The notes below the pieces were generated by a model. It saw only the letters and a list, made by a program, of their open reading frames with translations, was not told the DNA's origin and did not search any database. The position numbers and the translations under genes were made by a program. From an uncultured Cellvibrionales bacterium (lineage in GTDB: Bacteria > Pseudomonadota > Gammaproteobacteria > Pseudomonadales > Cellvibrionaceae), in assembly GCA_913020115.1 (NCBI GenBank), contig CAJWBQ010000020.1, positions 1 through 64,000 on the forward strand: a DNA stretch of 64,000 bases, in the 5' to 3' direction. Of the stretch, positions 28,703 to 35,876 are shown piece by piece (within the stretch, counting starts at the first letter, position 1; each line of letters begins with the position of its first letter).

Positions 28703-29004
28703 GTCCTAATTTTGGTGGGCCTGCAGCGGCTCTGCTCTATTCTGTTTTCCTCCATCGCATAAAAATTCCAATATCAATTTAGCAATTATTTTGGCGCTCT
28801 TTGTTGTTTGTGTGGCTTGGTCGCTTCAGTGTTTAGCGTCGGTCGAACGAAAATTAATTTGCTTAAAATTGATCGAAATCTCTATTTGAAGAGCAAGTCT
28901 CCTAGCTGACTTTTGAAGCCCCTCGGTAAATGACTTAAGTCAATTTATGTCTCAACTTCGCGCGTTAATCTGGCGCCACTTCAAAATTGGACAGAGGGAA
29001 ATTT
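28703..29004. other. Intergenic region before ompW
   Basis: 302 bases with no coding potential noted on either strand. It is moderately AT-rich. The only clear element is the FNR/Anr-like palindrome at 28930-28943, with a possible -10 (GTTAAT, 28964-28969) at the spacing expected for activation from -41.5. Confidence 0.5.
28930..28943 (+). promoter_or_regulatory. FNR/Anr-like binding site upstream of ompW
   Basis: ATGAC-TTAA-GTCAA matches TTGAY-N4-RTCAA at 9 of 10 positions and is centred 32 bp ahead of a GTTAAT -10-like hexamer, the geometry of a class II FNR promoter. OmpW expression is oxygen-regulated in enterobacteria, so the site fits the gene. Confidence 0.5.
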
Positions 29005-29706
29005 ATGAAACTTGGTAAGCTAAGGGCTGACTTTTTAAGGCTTGCGATTGTAGCCTCATCATCTTTGGCAGCCGGCGCAACGATGGCTCATGAGCAAGGT
29101 GATTGGATTGCTCGGGCGGGTTCTGCAACGGTGAGCCCTAGCGGCAGTAGCGGGTTAATTGCGACGACAGCAACGGGTGCGCTGGCGGGCACGTCGGTGG
29201 AGGTGGCTGACGATACGCAGCTAGGTCTCACCATTGCCTACATGTTAACTGATAATGTAGGTATTGAGCTTTTGGCTGCGACGCCTTTTGAACACAATAT
29301 TCAGGCCAGGGGTTTGTCTGCTTATGGTTTTAATACTACAGACCTTGGTAGCGCCAAGCATTTGCCGCCAACGCTTGTCGCGCAGTACTATTTCTTGAAT
29401 TCGAACTCTTCTGTGCGACCTTATCTCGGTTTGGGTCTCAATTATACGAAGTTTTTTAGTGAAGATTTAACGGGCTTTGCTGAAAATGAATTGGCCGCTG
29501 ATCATCTGAAGCTTGACGACTCATTTGGTGTGGCGTGGCAGGTGGGTATAGATTGGCAAATTAATGAGCGCTATTTACTTAACGCATCGGTTTGGAATTT
29601 AGACATCGAAACTGATGCCAAATTCGATTCTGCGCTGGGGGAGGTGTCTGTAAATGTAGATGTTGATCCTTGGGTGTACATGGTGGGTATTGGTTATAAA
29701 TTTTAG
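29005..29706 (+). CDS. OmpW-family outer membrane protein
   Basis: A predicted 8-stranded outer-membrane beta barrel of the OmpW/AlkL family, which passes small hydrophobic compounds. From ATG 29005 (GAGGGAA upstream) there is a signal peptide with probable cleavage after 'AGATMA' near residue 29. The mature start 'HEQGDWIARAGSATVSP' is typical of the family. Further family segments are 'MLTDNVGIELLAATPFEHNI', 'LPPTLVAQYYF', 'VRPYLGLGLNYTKFF' and the C-terminal barrel strand ending in Tyr-Lys-Phe. 233 residues. It is the first gene of the accessory block after the tRNA and has its own upstream region. Confidence 0.92.
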   Translation: MKLGKLRADFLRLAIVASSSLAAGATMAHEQGDWIARAGSATVSPSGSSGLIATTATGALAGTSVEVADDTQLGLTIAYMLTDNVGIELLAATPFEHNIQARGLSAYGFNTTDLGSAKHLPPTLVAQYYFLNSNSSVRPYLGLGLNYTKFFSEDLTGFAENELAADHLKLDDSFGVAWQVGIDWQINERYLLNASVWNLDIETDAKFDSALGEVSVNVDVDPWVYMVGIGYKF

Positions 29707-29858
29707 TCTAAGTGCGAAAGTACATTGCAGGGCTGCTGAGCAAGGTGTGACTTTATGTCGCATTTTGTCCGGCTTGTCGACTTCGCATCGCTTAGGTTTT
29801 TTATGTAATTGAGTTCCCTGAGTGTCGATTGAGTTTCGTTAATCCATTCTGTTTCATT

Positions 29859-30002
29859 CTAGATCCTGCCGCTTCCGTGCATGTCTGCCTTCATATCAAA
29901 ATCCAGATCAACATCAACATCAACATCAACATCAACATCAGCGTCAGCATCCAGATCCATGCCTGCACTCAGGTTCACGCATAGGTTCACACTTAAATCC
30001 AT
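29859..30002 (-). CDS. Possible 47-residue Asp-rich peptide (doubtful)
   Basis: An ATG-to-TAG frame reading the hexamer repeat as alternating acidic/hydrophobic residues (D-A-D-A then D-V repeated five times, D-L, D-F-D-M). No signal peptide, no good ribosome-binding site and no family recognised. Listed because the repeat stays in frame with both ends of the ORF. It may equally be a by-product of repeat expansion in non-coding DNA. Confidence 0.15.
   Translation of the reverse strand: MDLSVNLCVNLSAGMDLDADADVDVDVDVDVDLDFDMKADMHGSGRI
29911..29940. repeat. Hexanucleotide tandem repeat (ACATCA)x5
   Basis: Five exact ACATCA units, flanked by degenerate units (AGATCA before; GCGTCA, GCATCC, AGATCC after). 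A 6-bp unit can change length by slippage without shifting a frame. Confidence 0.95.
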
Positions 30003-30120
30003 GCTGCTGCCTGCATCTACGCCTGTGTTCTAAGCTTGCCTCTTGGTGTTTTGCGGCTGTATTTCTTTGCTTGTGATGGCTGGCGCTAGCGCGGTATAGG
30101 TGTGGCTACCATTGAATCTG

Positions 30121-30136
30121 TCTACCAGTAGGTAGA
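30121..30136. promoter_or_regulatory. Operator-like palindrome O1 (probable TetR-family site)
   Basis: TCTACC-AGTA-GGTAGA, a perfect inverted repeat 7 bp upstream of the -35 box of the GST operon. It shares half-sites (TCTAYC/GRTAGA) and total length with O2. Confidence 0.65.
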
Positions 30137-30142
30137 TTTTTC

Positions 30143-30170
30143 TTGACAGAAAAGTCCGATAGTCTAATAT
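30143..30170 (+). promoter_or_regulatory. Sigma-70 promoter of the GST-cupin-oxidase-TetR operon
   Basis: Consensus TTGACA (30143-30148), a 16-bp spacer and TAATAT (30165-30170). It is bracketed by the O1 and O2 palindromes. The start site would fall inside O2, so repressor binding would block initiation. Confidence 0.8.
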
Positions 30171-30171
30171 G

Positions 30172-30187
30172 TCTATCACCTGATAGA
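30172..30187. promoter_or_regulatory. Operator-like palindrome O2 (probable TetR-family site)
   Basis: TCTATCA-CC-TGATAGA, a perfect 16-bp inverted repeat starting 1 bp after the -10 box. It has the same outer half-sites as O1. The regulator is inferred to be the TetR protein encoded at 32902-33459. Confidence 0.7.
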
Positions 30188-30203
30188 TAGATTGCTCGGG
30201 TTT

Positions 30204-30244
30204 GAGGCTTGCAAAGGGTCAACTAATAACCCTTTGCAAGCCTC
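30204..30244 (+). other. Strong hairpin in the GST mRNA leader
   Basis: A 16-bp perfect stem (GAGGCTTGCAAAGGGT and its complement) with a 9-base loop, about 25 bases into the predicted transcript. No T run follows. A second small hairpin (GCCACT/AGTGGC, 30252-30269) lies between it and the ribosome-binding site. Confidence 0.75.
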
Positions 30245-30307
30245 CGAAAGTGCCACTTTTATGAGTGGCTTACATTTGATCCCTGCTGGTTAATTTAGGA
30301 ACTACTT

Positions 30308-30925
30308 ATGAAAATTCATGATATCGCCAATTTCCCTAATCCATTGCGTGTGCGTATTGCTCTTGCGGAAAAAAACGCAACCGACAGTGTAAGTTTTGTA
30401 CCTGTTGACGTTATGGTAGGTGAGCATAGAACCTCTGAATTTCTTGCGAAGAACCCCGCGAGCGGAGTGCCAGTGCTGGAGTTGGACGACGGAACATTTA
30501 TCTCGGAGTGCACGGCCATTATCGAGTATATCGATCACACTTTTGAGGGGCCTTCTCTTACCGGCCGAGGCGCAAAAGCGCGTGCGATCATCAGCATGAT
30601 GCAGCGCCGAGCTGAGTTTATGGTGCTGGATGCTGTTGCAGCTTATTTTCACAATGCCACCGATGGTTTAGGTCCTGAAATAGAAACCTACCAGAACCAA
30701 ACTTGGGGGGAGCGTCAGAAAGAAGTTGCGCTTAAGGGCATGGCTTATTTTAACCAAGTCTTGGCCGATGCTGACTATGTTGTTGGTGATGAATTCACTG
30801 TGGCGGATATCACTTTATTTGCAGGCTTGGGTTTTGCTGACTTCGCTGCAATTGATATCCCTAGTGAGTGCACTCATTTGCTTGCCTGGAAGGCGCGTGT
30901 CGCCAGTCGCCCCAGTGTTAGCTAA
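30308..30925 (+). CDS. Glutathione S-transferase family protein
   Basis: A soluble GST-fold protein of 205 residues. The N-terminal thioredoxin-like half carries 'NFPNPLRVRIALAEKN' and the cis-Pro/glutathione-binding 'NPASGVPVLELDDGTFISECTAIIEYID' (about residues 48-75). The C-terminal half is all-helical ('DADYVVGDEFTVADITLFAGL' is the conserved N-capping segment). There is no Cys at the usual active-site position; the first Ser/Tyr candidate is unclear, so the chemistry is open. First gene of an operator-controlled operon with a cupin, an FAD oxidase and a TetR regulator, suggesting a role in stress or xenobiotic detoxification. Confidence 0.88.
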   Translation: MKIHDIANFPNPLRVRIALAEKNATDSVSFVPVDVMVGEHRTSEFLAKNPASGVPVLELDDGTFISECTAIIEYIDHTFEGPSLTGRGAKARAIISMMQRRAEFMVLDAVAAYFHNATDGLGPEIETYQNQTWGERQKEVALKGMAYFNQVLADADYVVGDEFTVADITLFAGLGFADFAAIDIPSECTHLLAWKARVASRPSVS

Positions 30926-30951
30926 TCTTTAATAGACTTTAGGAGCCTGTA

Positions 30952-31644
30952 ATGAAAATTAATGCTGAATTTGATCAACGAGTGGTGGTTCATAGTGAAG
31001 CTATGGACTGGGTAAGTTCACCGATGCCCGGAGTATCAAGGCGGCCCCTTGATCGAGTGGGCGAAGAGGTGGCGCGCGCTACTACTATCGTGAAATATGA
31101 GGCGGGGAGTCATTTTTCGCCACATGTGCATACCGGTGGTGAAGAGTTCATTGTGTTGTCAGGAGTTTTCCAAGATGAGCATGGTGATTTTCCTGCAGGT
31201 TCCTATATTCGTAACCCTCCGCAATCAAAGCACAAGCCTGGTTCTGATGAGGGCTGTGTGATTTTTGTAAAGCTATGGCAGTTTAATCCAGAAGACCGCG
31301 TTCATGTTCGGCTCAATATGAATGTTATGAAAGCCGTCCCGAACAATGAGTTTTTGGGGCTTGCCATAAACTCGTTATATTGCGACGAATTTGAAGAGGT
31401 GAGTGTTCTAGATTTTGGACCGGATGCCGAGATTCAGCTGAATGTTGAAGGTGGGGCGGAGTTAATTGTTCTGGAGGGTGACCTGCAGGAGGCTGATGAT
31501 TCTCTGGTGAAGCACAGTTGGTTACGCGTTCCTGCCGGCGGGAAGATTCAAGCAAAAGCAGGCTCGCTTGGCGCAAAAGTTTGGATGAAGCAGGGGCATC
31601 TTGTTCGAGTGAATGAAGAGATTGAGAGGGTTTTAAACGCTTAG
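30952..31644 (+). CDS. ChrR-like cupin-domain protein
   Basis: A 230-residue protein with two cupin-like halves. The first (about residues 45-110) has the metal-binding pattern 'HFSPHVHTGGEEFIVLSGVFQDEHGDFPAGSYIRNPP', as in the C-terminal cupin of the anti-sigma factor ChrR. It lacks ChrR's N-terminal zinc anti-sigma domain, so it is not expected to bind a sigma factor. The second half (about 140-220) is a degenerate cupin without the His cluster. 26 bp after the GST gene, so cotranscribed. The substrate is unknown; oxidative or singlet-oxygen stress is suggested only by the ChrR resemblance. Confidence 0.8.
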   Translation: MKINAEFDQRVVVHSEAMDWVSSPMPGVSRRPLDRVGEEVARATTIVKYEAGSHFSPHVHTGGEEFIVLSGVFQDEHGDFPAGSYIRNPPQSKHKPGSDEGCVIFVKLWQFNPEDRVHVRLNMNVMKAVPNNEFLGLAINSLYCDEFEEVSVLDFGPDAEIQLNVEGGAELIVLEGDLQEADDSLVKHSWLRVPAGGKIQAKAGSLGAKVWMKQGHLVRVNEEIERVLNA

Positions 31645-31749
31645 ATCAAAAAAACGGTAAAAGTTTATTGGGCGCTCCGGGGTATCGGCGCGAGACCTAA
31701 GAGTGTTTTGGCTGGGCGGAAATGTTGGTGTTAGCTTGGAAGGTATTAA

Positions 31750-32823
31750 ATGATGGCAATTCAAAGTGATGTGATTATCGTCGGCGGCGGCCTTTCTGGG
31801 CTTGCCCTTGCTGATCATTTGCAGCGCGAAGGAATATCCTATCAGCTATTCGAGGCTCACTCTTCATTGGGTGGCCGTATTAAAGTTCATAGAGCATTAT
31901 CTTCCTGTGATAAGGCTGCTTATGATCTTGGCCCGTCTTGGCTTTGGCCAGGGCAAGTCAAGATTCGGGCATTAGTGGATCGTTTTAACCTTGAGTTTTT
32001 TGAGCAGTTTTCTGAGGGTTTGCAGTGTTACGAAGACGAAAGCGGAGCGGTGCACCGCGGGGCGGGTTATGCATCCATGCAGGGTTCTTATCGTCTGCGT
32101 GGAGGGATGATTACGCTAGTTGATCATTTGTATGCTGGGCTGGATTCTAGTCGCATTCATTTGAATGCACCGATAGCCAGTATCAGAAAATCAAAACGTA
32201 TAGAGGTCATGAGCCCAAATGGGCTTGTGCTTGCCCAGGGGGAGAGGCTTGTTTTAGCGATTCCGCCAAGGGTTGCGGAATCATTAGAGTTTACGCCAAA
32301 GCTGAATGAGTCAACCTTGCGGGAGATGTTGGCAGTGCCTACTTGGATGGCTGGCCAAGCAAAATTTTGTGCAATTTATGAAAAGCCCTTTTGGCGCGCT
32401 AAGGGGCTGTCCGGCGACGCTATGAGTCGGGTGGGCCCTTTGGCTGAAATACATGATGCTACTGATCCCGTTTCTAATAATGGAGCTCTGTTTGGCTTTG
32501 TTGGTGTGCCGCCCGACCAGCGTAAGGATGAGTCTGTGTTAGTTCAACAGTCGTTGACGCAGTTGGCTAGAGTGTTTGGGCCAGAGGCTATGTCTCCTCT
32601 TCATGTGATTGTGAAAGACTGGGCCGCCGACCCAAACGTAGCGGTGCAACTAGACCGTCGGGCCATGGATCATCATCCGACCTATGGCATGCCTGTCGCG
32701 ATGTCTGATGCGTGGGGTGGGCAGCTGTTGTTTTCATCATCAGAAATGTCGCCAAACTTTGGCGGTTACTTGGAGGGGGCTCTGGAAGCCGCCGAGAGTA
32801 CGGCTAGATTAATCCTTGCTTAG
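31750..32823 (+). CDS. FAD-dependent amine oxidase-family protein
   Basis: A flavoprotein of 357 residues. The dinucleotide fold starts at once: 'DVIIVGGGLSGLALADHLQREG' (GxGxxG, about residues 7-28), then 'LFEAHSSLGGRIK', the GG-R motif of monoamine-oxidase/phytoene-desaturase relatives. The C-terminus has the FAD-contacting 'LLFSSSEMSPNFGGYLEGALEAAESTA'. It is shorter than typical monoamine oxidases (~450), mainly in the substrate domain, but no frameshift is visible. Substrate unknown. Third gene of the operon; GGAAGG precedes the ATG-ATG start. Confidence 0.85.
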   Translation: MMAIQSDVIIVGGGLSGLALADHLQREGISYQLFEAHSSLGGRIKVHRALSSCDKAAYDLGPSWLWPGQVKIRALVDRFNLEFFEQFSEGLQCYEDESGAVHRGAGYASMQGSYRLRGGMITLVDHLYAGLDSSRIHLNAPIASIRKSKRIEVMSPNGLVLAQGERLVLAIPPRVAESLEFTPKLNESTLREMLAVPTWMAGQAKFCAIYEKPFWRAKGLSGDAMSRVGPLAEIHDATDPVSNNGALFGFVGVPPDQRKDESVLVQQSLTQLARVFGPEAMSPLHVIVKDWAADPNVAVQLDRRAMDHHPTYGMPVAMSDAWGGQLLFSSSEMSPNFGGYLEGALEAAESTARLILA

Positions 32824-32901
32824 CTCGTCTCGGTGGCTTGATAGAATTGCTAAGTCACTTGAGATAAACTCCACCTTAAACGACCATCAAAGACCTTTGT
32901 T

Positions 32902-33459
32902 ATGTCAGACAAGCGCACCCAATTGGAAAACGCCGCGATAGATTCGGTTCAACGCTCAGGTTTTAATAACTTGAGTTTTAGATCTATCGCGTCAGATGTG
33001 GGTATTAAATCGTCCAGCGTGCACTACTATTTTCCAGAGAAATCGGACTTGGCAGCTGCGCTCATCGAAAAATACAGCGTAGATTTTTCCGACAAGCTAA
33101 GGGCGATTGGGAATAGGAATATAAGTCCTAAGAGTAAGTTGGACGCCTTCGTGAAATTATTCGAAGACGCTATTGATGACGAAAAATTCTGCCTGTGCGG
33201 CATGATGGCGGCCGAGGTTTATTCCTTGAATTCATCTAATAGGCAGGCTTTGCTGGATTACTTTCAGTTTATGGAAGACTGGGTAGCGTCGATTTTGGAA
33301 GGCGATAATGTGAGTGCCTTTGGGACGATGAAGCCGAGAGTTCTTGCTCGCATGTTAGTTTCTGGTTTGGAGGGTGCAATTTTAATTGATCGAGTGGATG
33401 GTCGCCGGGATCGATTAAAGTCTCAGCGTGAGTTTATCCGCGAGCTGACGAAGGCCTGA
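32902..33459 (+). CDS. TetR/AcrR-family transcriptional regulator
   Basis: A 185-residue repressor with an N-terminal HTH ('GFNNLSFRSIASDVGIKSSSVHYYFPEKSDLAAALIEKY', about residues 20-57) and a helical ligand-binding C-terminus. Cys residues in 'FCLCGMMAAEVYSL' (about residues 95-108) sit where redox/electrophile-sensing relatives of the NemR/AcuR type have theirs; this comparison is from memory. Last gene of the operon. It is the obvious candidate to bind the two palindromes at 30121-30187 and thus control its own operon. Confidence 0.9.
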   Translation: MSDKRTQLENAAIDSVQRSGFNNLSFRSIASDVGIKSSSVHYYFPEKSDLAAALIEKYSVDFSDKLRAIGNRNISPKSKLDAFVKLFEDAIDDEKFCLCGMMAAEVYSLNSSNRQALLDYFQFMEDWVASILEGDNVSAFGTMKPRVLARMLVSGLEGAILIDRVDGRRDRLKSQREFIRELTKA

Positions 33460-33589
33460 CACCCTTAAACTGGCTGTAAAGGGGCTAGAGGACCATCAAA
33501 GTCACTTGCGAGGGTCCTTACTTTTCAGTGCGGGCCTATCTTTAGAGTTGGGCCCCACCCGCGTGGGGGGTTAAAGTGTCAATTACCGC
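33460..33589. other. Intergenic region after the TetR gene
   Basis: Part of a 408-bp stretch (33460-33867) without a protein gene. A GC-rich hairpin without T run (CCCCAC/GTGGGG, 33553-33568) is the only structure here. The rest of the stretch holds a promoter, a tRNA remnant and two terminators, listed separately. Confidence 0.4.
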
Positions 33590-33618
33590 TTTACTCTAAT
33601 GCTAATCTTACTTACAAT
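33590..33618 (+). promoter_or_regulatory. Stable-RNA-like promoter upstream of the rimP operon
   Basis: TTTACT (33590-33595), 17 bp, TACAAT (33613-33618) followed by a GC-rich discriminator (GCGCCCCC), typical of stringently controlled promoters. It could drive the rimP-nusA-infB operon or be the relic of a tRNA promoter. Confidence 0.5.
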
Positions 33619-33674
33619 GCGCCCCCTTGGATAAGGCGGTTTTCCCTGTGAAACTCCCAGGTTGCATTACCTGC

Positions 33675-33711
33675 TAGCCGATAACGCTGGCGACTTTGCC
33701 CCCGCTACCAA
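33675..33711 (+). pseudogene. Remnant of the 3' end of an initiator tRNA gene
   Basis: GCCCCCGCTACCAA at 33698-33711 is identical to the last 13 bases of tRNA-fMet plus the next A. Upstream, the words CCGATAAC and GGCG can be loosely aligned with the anticodon arm, but no complementary acceptor 5' strand exists, so no tRNA can form. A terminator resembling that of the intact gene follows. Confidence 0.6.
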
Positions 33712-33737
33712 TTTGCATTGATCAAAATATGCAATTG

Positions 33738-33762
33738 AAAAGCCCCTTTCTAGGGGCTTTTT
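33738..33762 (+). terminator. Rho-independent terminator after the tRNA remnant
   Basis: AAAAGCCCCT, loop TTCT, AGGGGCTTTT. It resembles the terminator of the intact tRNA-fMet gene, including the preceding ATTGAA. Confidence 0.85.
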
Positions 33763-33817
33763 CATATCCGCGCTTAGGCGCAGATAACATACCGCGGAGG
33801 CCTGCGGTAGCAATTCT

Positions 33818-33841
33818 AAATGGGCCTTTGGCCCATTTTTG
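33818..33841 (+). terminator. Hairpin with T run upstream of rimP
   Basis: AAATGGGCC, loop TTT, GGCCCATTT and further T, 26 bp before the rimP start. As it is a second terminator-like element ahead of an essential operon, it may act as an attenuator rather than a full stop. Confidence 0.65.
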
Positions 33842-33867
33842 TTTTTAAATCAGGTAGTTATAGAATA

Positions 33868-34323
33868 ATGGCATCTAGGCAAGAGCAGTTGCGTACGTTA
33901 ATTGAGCCCGTGGTCGAATCGCTGGGCTGTGTTTTGTGGGGTCTTGAGTACATGTCTCAAGGGCGTCAATCCACACTGCGCCTATTTATTGACGGCGAAA
34001 ACGGTGTTTCTCTGGAAGATTGTGAAAAAGTCAGTCGCCAGGTAAGCAGTGTGATGGACGTTGAAGACCCGATTGTGGGCGAATATACCTTAGAGGTTTC
34101 GTCTCCGGGCACTGACCGTCCTTTATACACACTTGAGCAATTTAGCCGCTATGTGGGTGAGCAAGTGGCGATACGTTTACGCGTGCCATTTGAAGGTCGA
34201 CGTAAATTTACAGGTTTGTTAAGCGGCGTTGAAGCAGACGACGTTAGGGTGGTGGTAGATGATTTTGAATATCTATTACCAATAGAGTCTATTGATAAAG
34301 CGAATATTATTCCTCAGTTTTGA
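33868..34323 (+). CDS. rimP: Ribosome maturation factor RimP
   Basis: Assists 30S subunit maturation. The 151-residue product begins [21 protein letters not shown] and has the family segments '[38 protein letters not shown]', '[14 protein letters not shown]' and a C-terminal SH3-like domain. ATG at 33868 is used; the longer frame upstream runs through the terminator hairpin. First gene of rimP-nusA-infB-rbfA-truB. Confidence 0.96.
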   Translation: MASRQEQLRTLIEPVVESLGCVLWGLEYMSQGRQSTLRLFIDGENGVSLEDCEKVSRQVSSVMDVEDPIVGEYTLEVSSPGTDRPLYTLEQFSRYVGEQVAIRLRVPFEGRRKFTGLLSGVEADDVRVVVDDFEYLLPIESIDKANIIPQF

Positions 34324-34353
34324 GGTAGGTAGCACAGTTCAACGAGGCAGAGC

Positions 34354-35859
34354 ATGAACAAAGAAATTTTGCTGGTCGCCGATGCGGTGTCTAACGAAAA
34401 AGGTGTTGATAAAGACATTATCTTCGAAGCGATTGAATTGGCGTTGGCAACAGCGACCAAAAAACGATACGACGAAGATTCCGATATCACCGTGGTCATA
34501 GATCGTGACACCGGAGAATATGAAACCGTTCGCCGTTGGACTGTTGTGGCCGACGACGTTATGGCCGTTTTGGGCACTGAGTTCACCACAGAGGAAGCCG
34601 CTGAAGCCAGCGCCGACCTAAAAATTGGTGACGTGCACGCAGAGGTTGTCGACAACGTTGGTTTTGGTCGCATTGCCGCGCAAACGGCCAAGCAAGTTAT
34701 CGTGCAGAAAGTTCGCGAAGCCGAACGTGCTCAAATTGTTGATGAGTATCGCACCCGTGTGGGAGAACTGATTAACGGCACCGTTAAAAAAGTAACTCGC
34801 GATAACATTATTGTCGACCTTGGCAACAATGCTGAAGGTTTGTTGCCTCGAGATCAGTTAGTGGGTCGCGAAGTATTCCGCATGGGTGACAGAATTCGCA
34901 CCTTATTGCTGGATGTGCGCTCAGAAGTGAGAGGCCCGCAGTTATTCTTGAGTCGCTCATGTCCTGAAATGTTGGTTGAGCTGTTTAAGATTGAAGTGCC
35001 AGAAATTTCAGAAGAAGTTATTGAAATTAAAGCATCAGCGCGCGATCCCGGCTTACGCGCCAAAATTGCGGTTAAAACCAACGATGGTCGTATCGACCCC
35101 ATTGGTGCTTGTGTTGGCATGCGTGGTTCGCGTGTTCAGGCGGTATCAAATGAGCTTGGCAACGAGCGCATCGATATCATCTTGTGGGACGATAACGCTG
35201 CGCAGTTTGTTATTAATGCCATGGCGCCCGCTGAAATTGAATCTATTGTGGTTGATGAAGATGCCGGTTCAATGGATGTGGCGGTGTCAGAAGACAACTT
35301 GGCCATGGCCATTGGCCGAGGCGGACAGAACGTTCGCTTGGCTTGTGAGTTGAGTGGCTGGGAAATCAATGTGATGAGCGTTGAAGAGTGGCAGTCTAAG
35401 CAGGCAGAAGAAACAGGCAGCTATCTTGATGTGTTCATGGAAGCTTTGGACATTGATGAAGATGTTGCAGAGGTCTTGGTTGATGAAGGTTTCACTTCTC
35501 TAGAAGAAGTGGCTTACGTGCCTCTAGAAGAAATGTTGTCGATTGAAGGCTTCGATGAAGACATTGCGGAAGAGCTGCGCTCACGAGCGAAAGACGCTCT
35601 GTTGACGCAGGCTTTGGCCTCGGAAGAAAAGCTCGAGAACAATGAGCCCGCCGATGATCTTTTGAATATGGAAGGAATGGATAAACATCTTGCGTTTGTA
35701 TTGGCAAACCGGGGCGTCATTTGTATGGAAGATCTTGCTGAGCAGGCGGTTGATGACCTGCTGGATATCGAAGATCTTGACGCTGAACGCGCGGCACAAC
35801 TGATTATGAAAGCGCGTGAACCCTGGTTCGCTGAAGAACAAAGCGGCGCAGATGAGTAA
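34354..35859 (+). CDS. nusA: Transcription termination/antitermination protein NusA
   Basis: Binds RNA polymerase and nascent RNA to control pausing, termination and antitermination. Order of domains in 501 residues: N-terminal polymerase-binding domain (1-125), S1 ('[24 protein letters not shown]', about 140-200), KH1 and KH2 ('[15 protein letters not shown]', '[14 protein letters not shown]'), and two acidic C-terminal HhH-like repeats ('[16 protein letters not shown]', '[15 protein letters not shown]'). 30 bp after rimP. Confidence 0.98.
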   Translation: MNKEILLVADAVSNEKGVDKDIIFEAIELALATATKKRYDEDSDITVVIDRDTGEYETVRRWTVVADDVMAVLGTEFTTEEAAEASADLKIGDVHAEVVDNVGFGRIAAQTAKQVIVQKVREAERAQIVDEYRTRVGELINGTVKKVTRDNIIVDLGNNAEGLLPRDQLVGREVFRMGDRIRTLLLDVRSEVRGPQLFLSRSCPEMLVELFKIEVPEISEEVIEIKASARDPGLRAKIAVKTNDGRIDPIGACVGMRGSRVQAVSNELGNERIDIILWDDNAAQFVINAMAPAEIESIVVDEDAGSMDVAVSEDNLAMAIGRGGQNVRLACELSGWEINVMSVEEWQSKQAEETGSYLDVFMEALDIDEDVAEVLVDEGFTSLEEVAYVPLEEMLSIEGFDEDIAEELRSRAKDALLTQALASEEKLENNEPADDLLNMEGMDKHLAFVLANRGVICMEDLAEQAVDDLLDIEDLDAERAAQLIMKAREPWFAEEQSGADE

Positions 35860-35876
35860 ATAACTGAGGAAATATA

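Larger units (their letters stand above)
29707..30120. other. Long non-coding stretch after ompW with a hexamer repeat
   Basis: No convincing gene over about 410 bases. It contains the ACATCA tandem repeat at 29911-29940 and a repetitive neighbourhood built from related words (CCAGATC, CAGGTTCAC, CATGCTGCTGCCTGCATC). On the minus strand this region could encode a 47-residue Asp-rich peptide. Confidence 0.5.

Noticed and set aside
29911-29940. CRISPR-like or short-repeat array
   Set aside because: The unit is 6 bp with no spacers, so it is a simple tandem repeat.
33553-33568. GC-rich hairpin as terminator of the tetR operon
   Set aside because: CCCCAC/GTGGGG has no T run and a 6-bp stem; left as structure only.
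33635-33710. A second intact tRNA gene before rimP
   Set aside because: The CCA end and 13 bases match tRNA-fMet, but there is no complementary 5' acceptor strand and no anticodon arm can be drawn.
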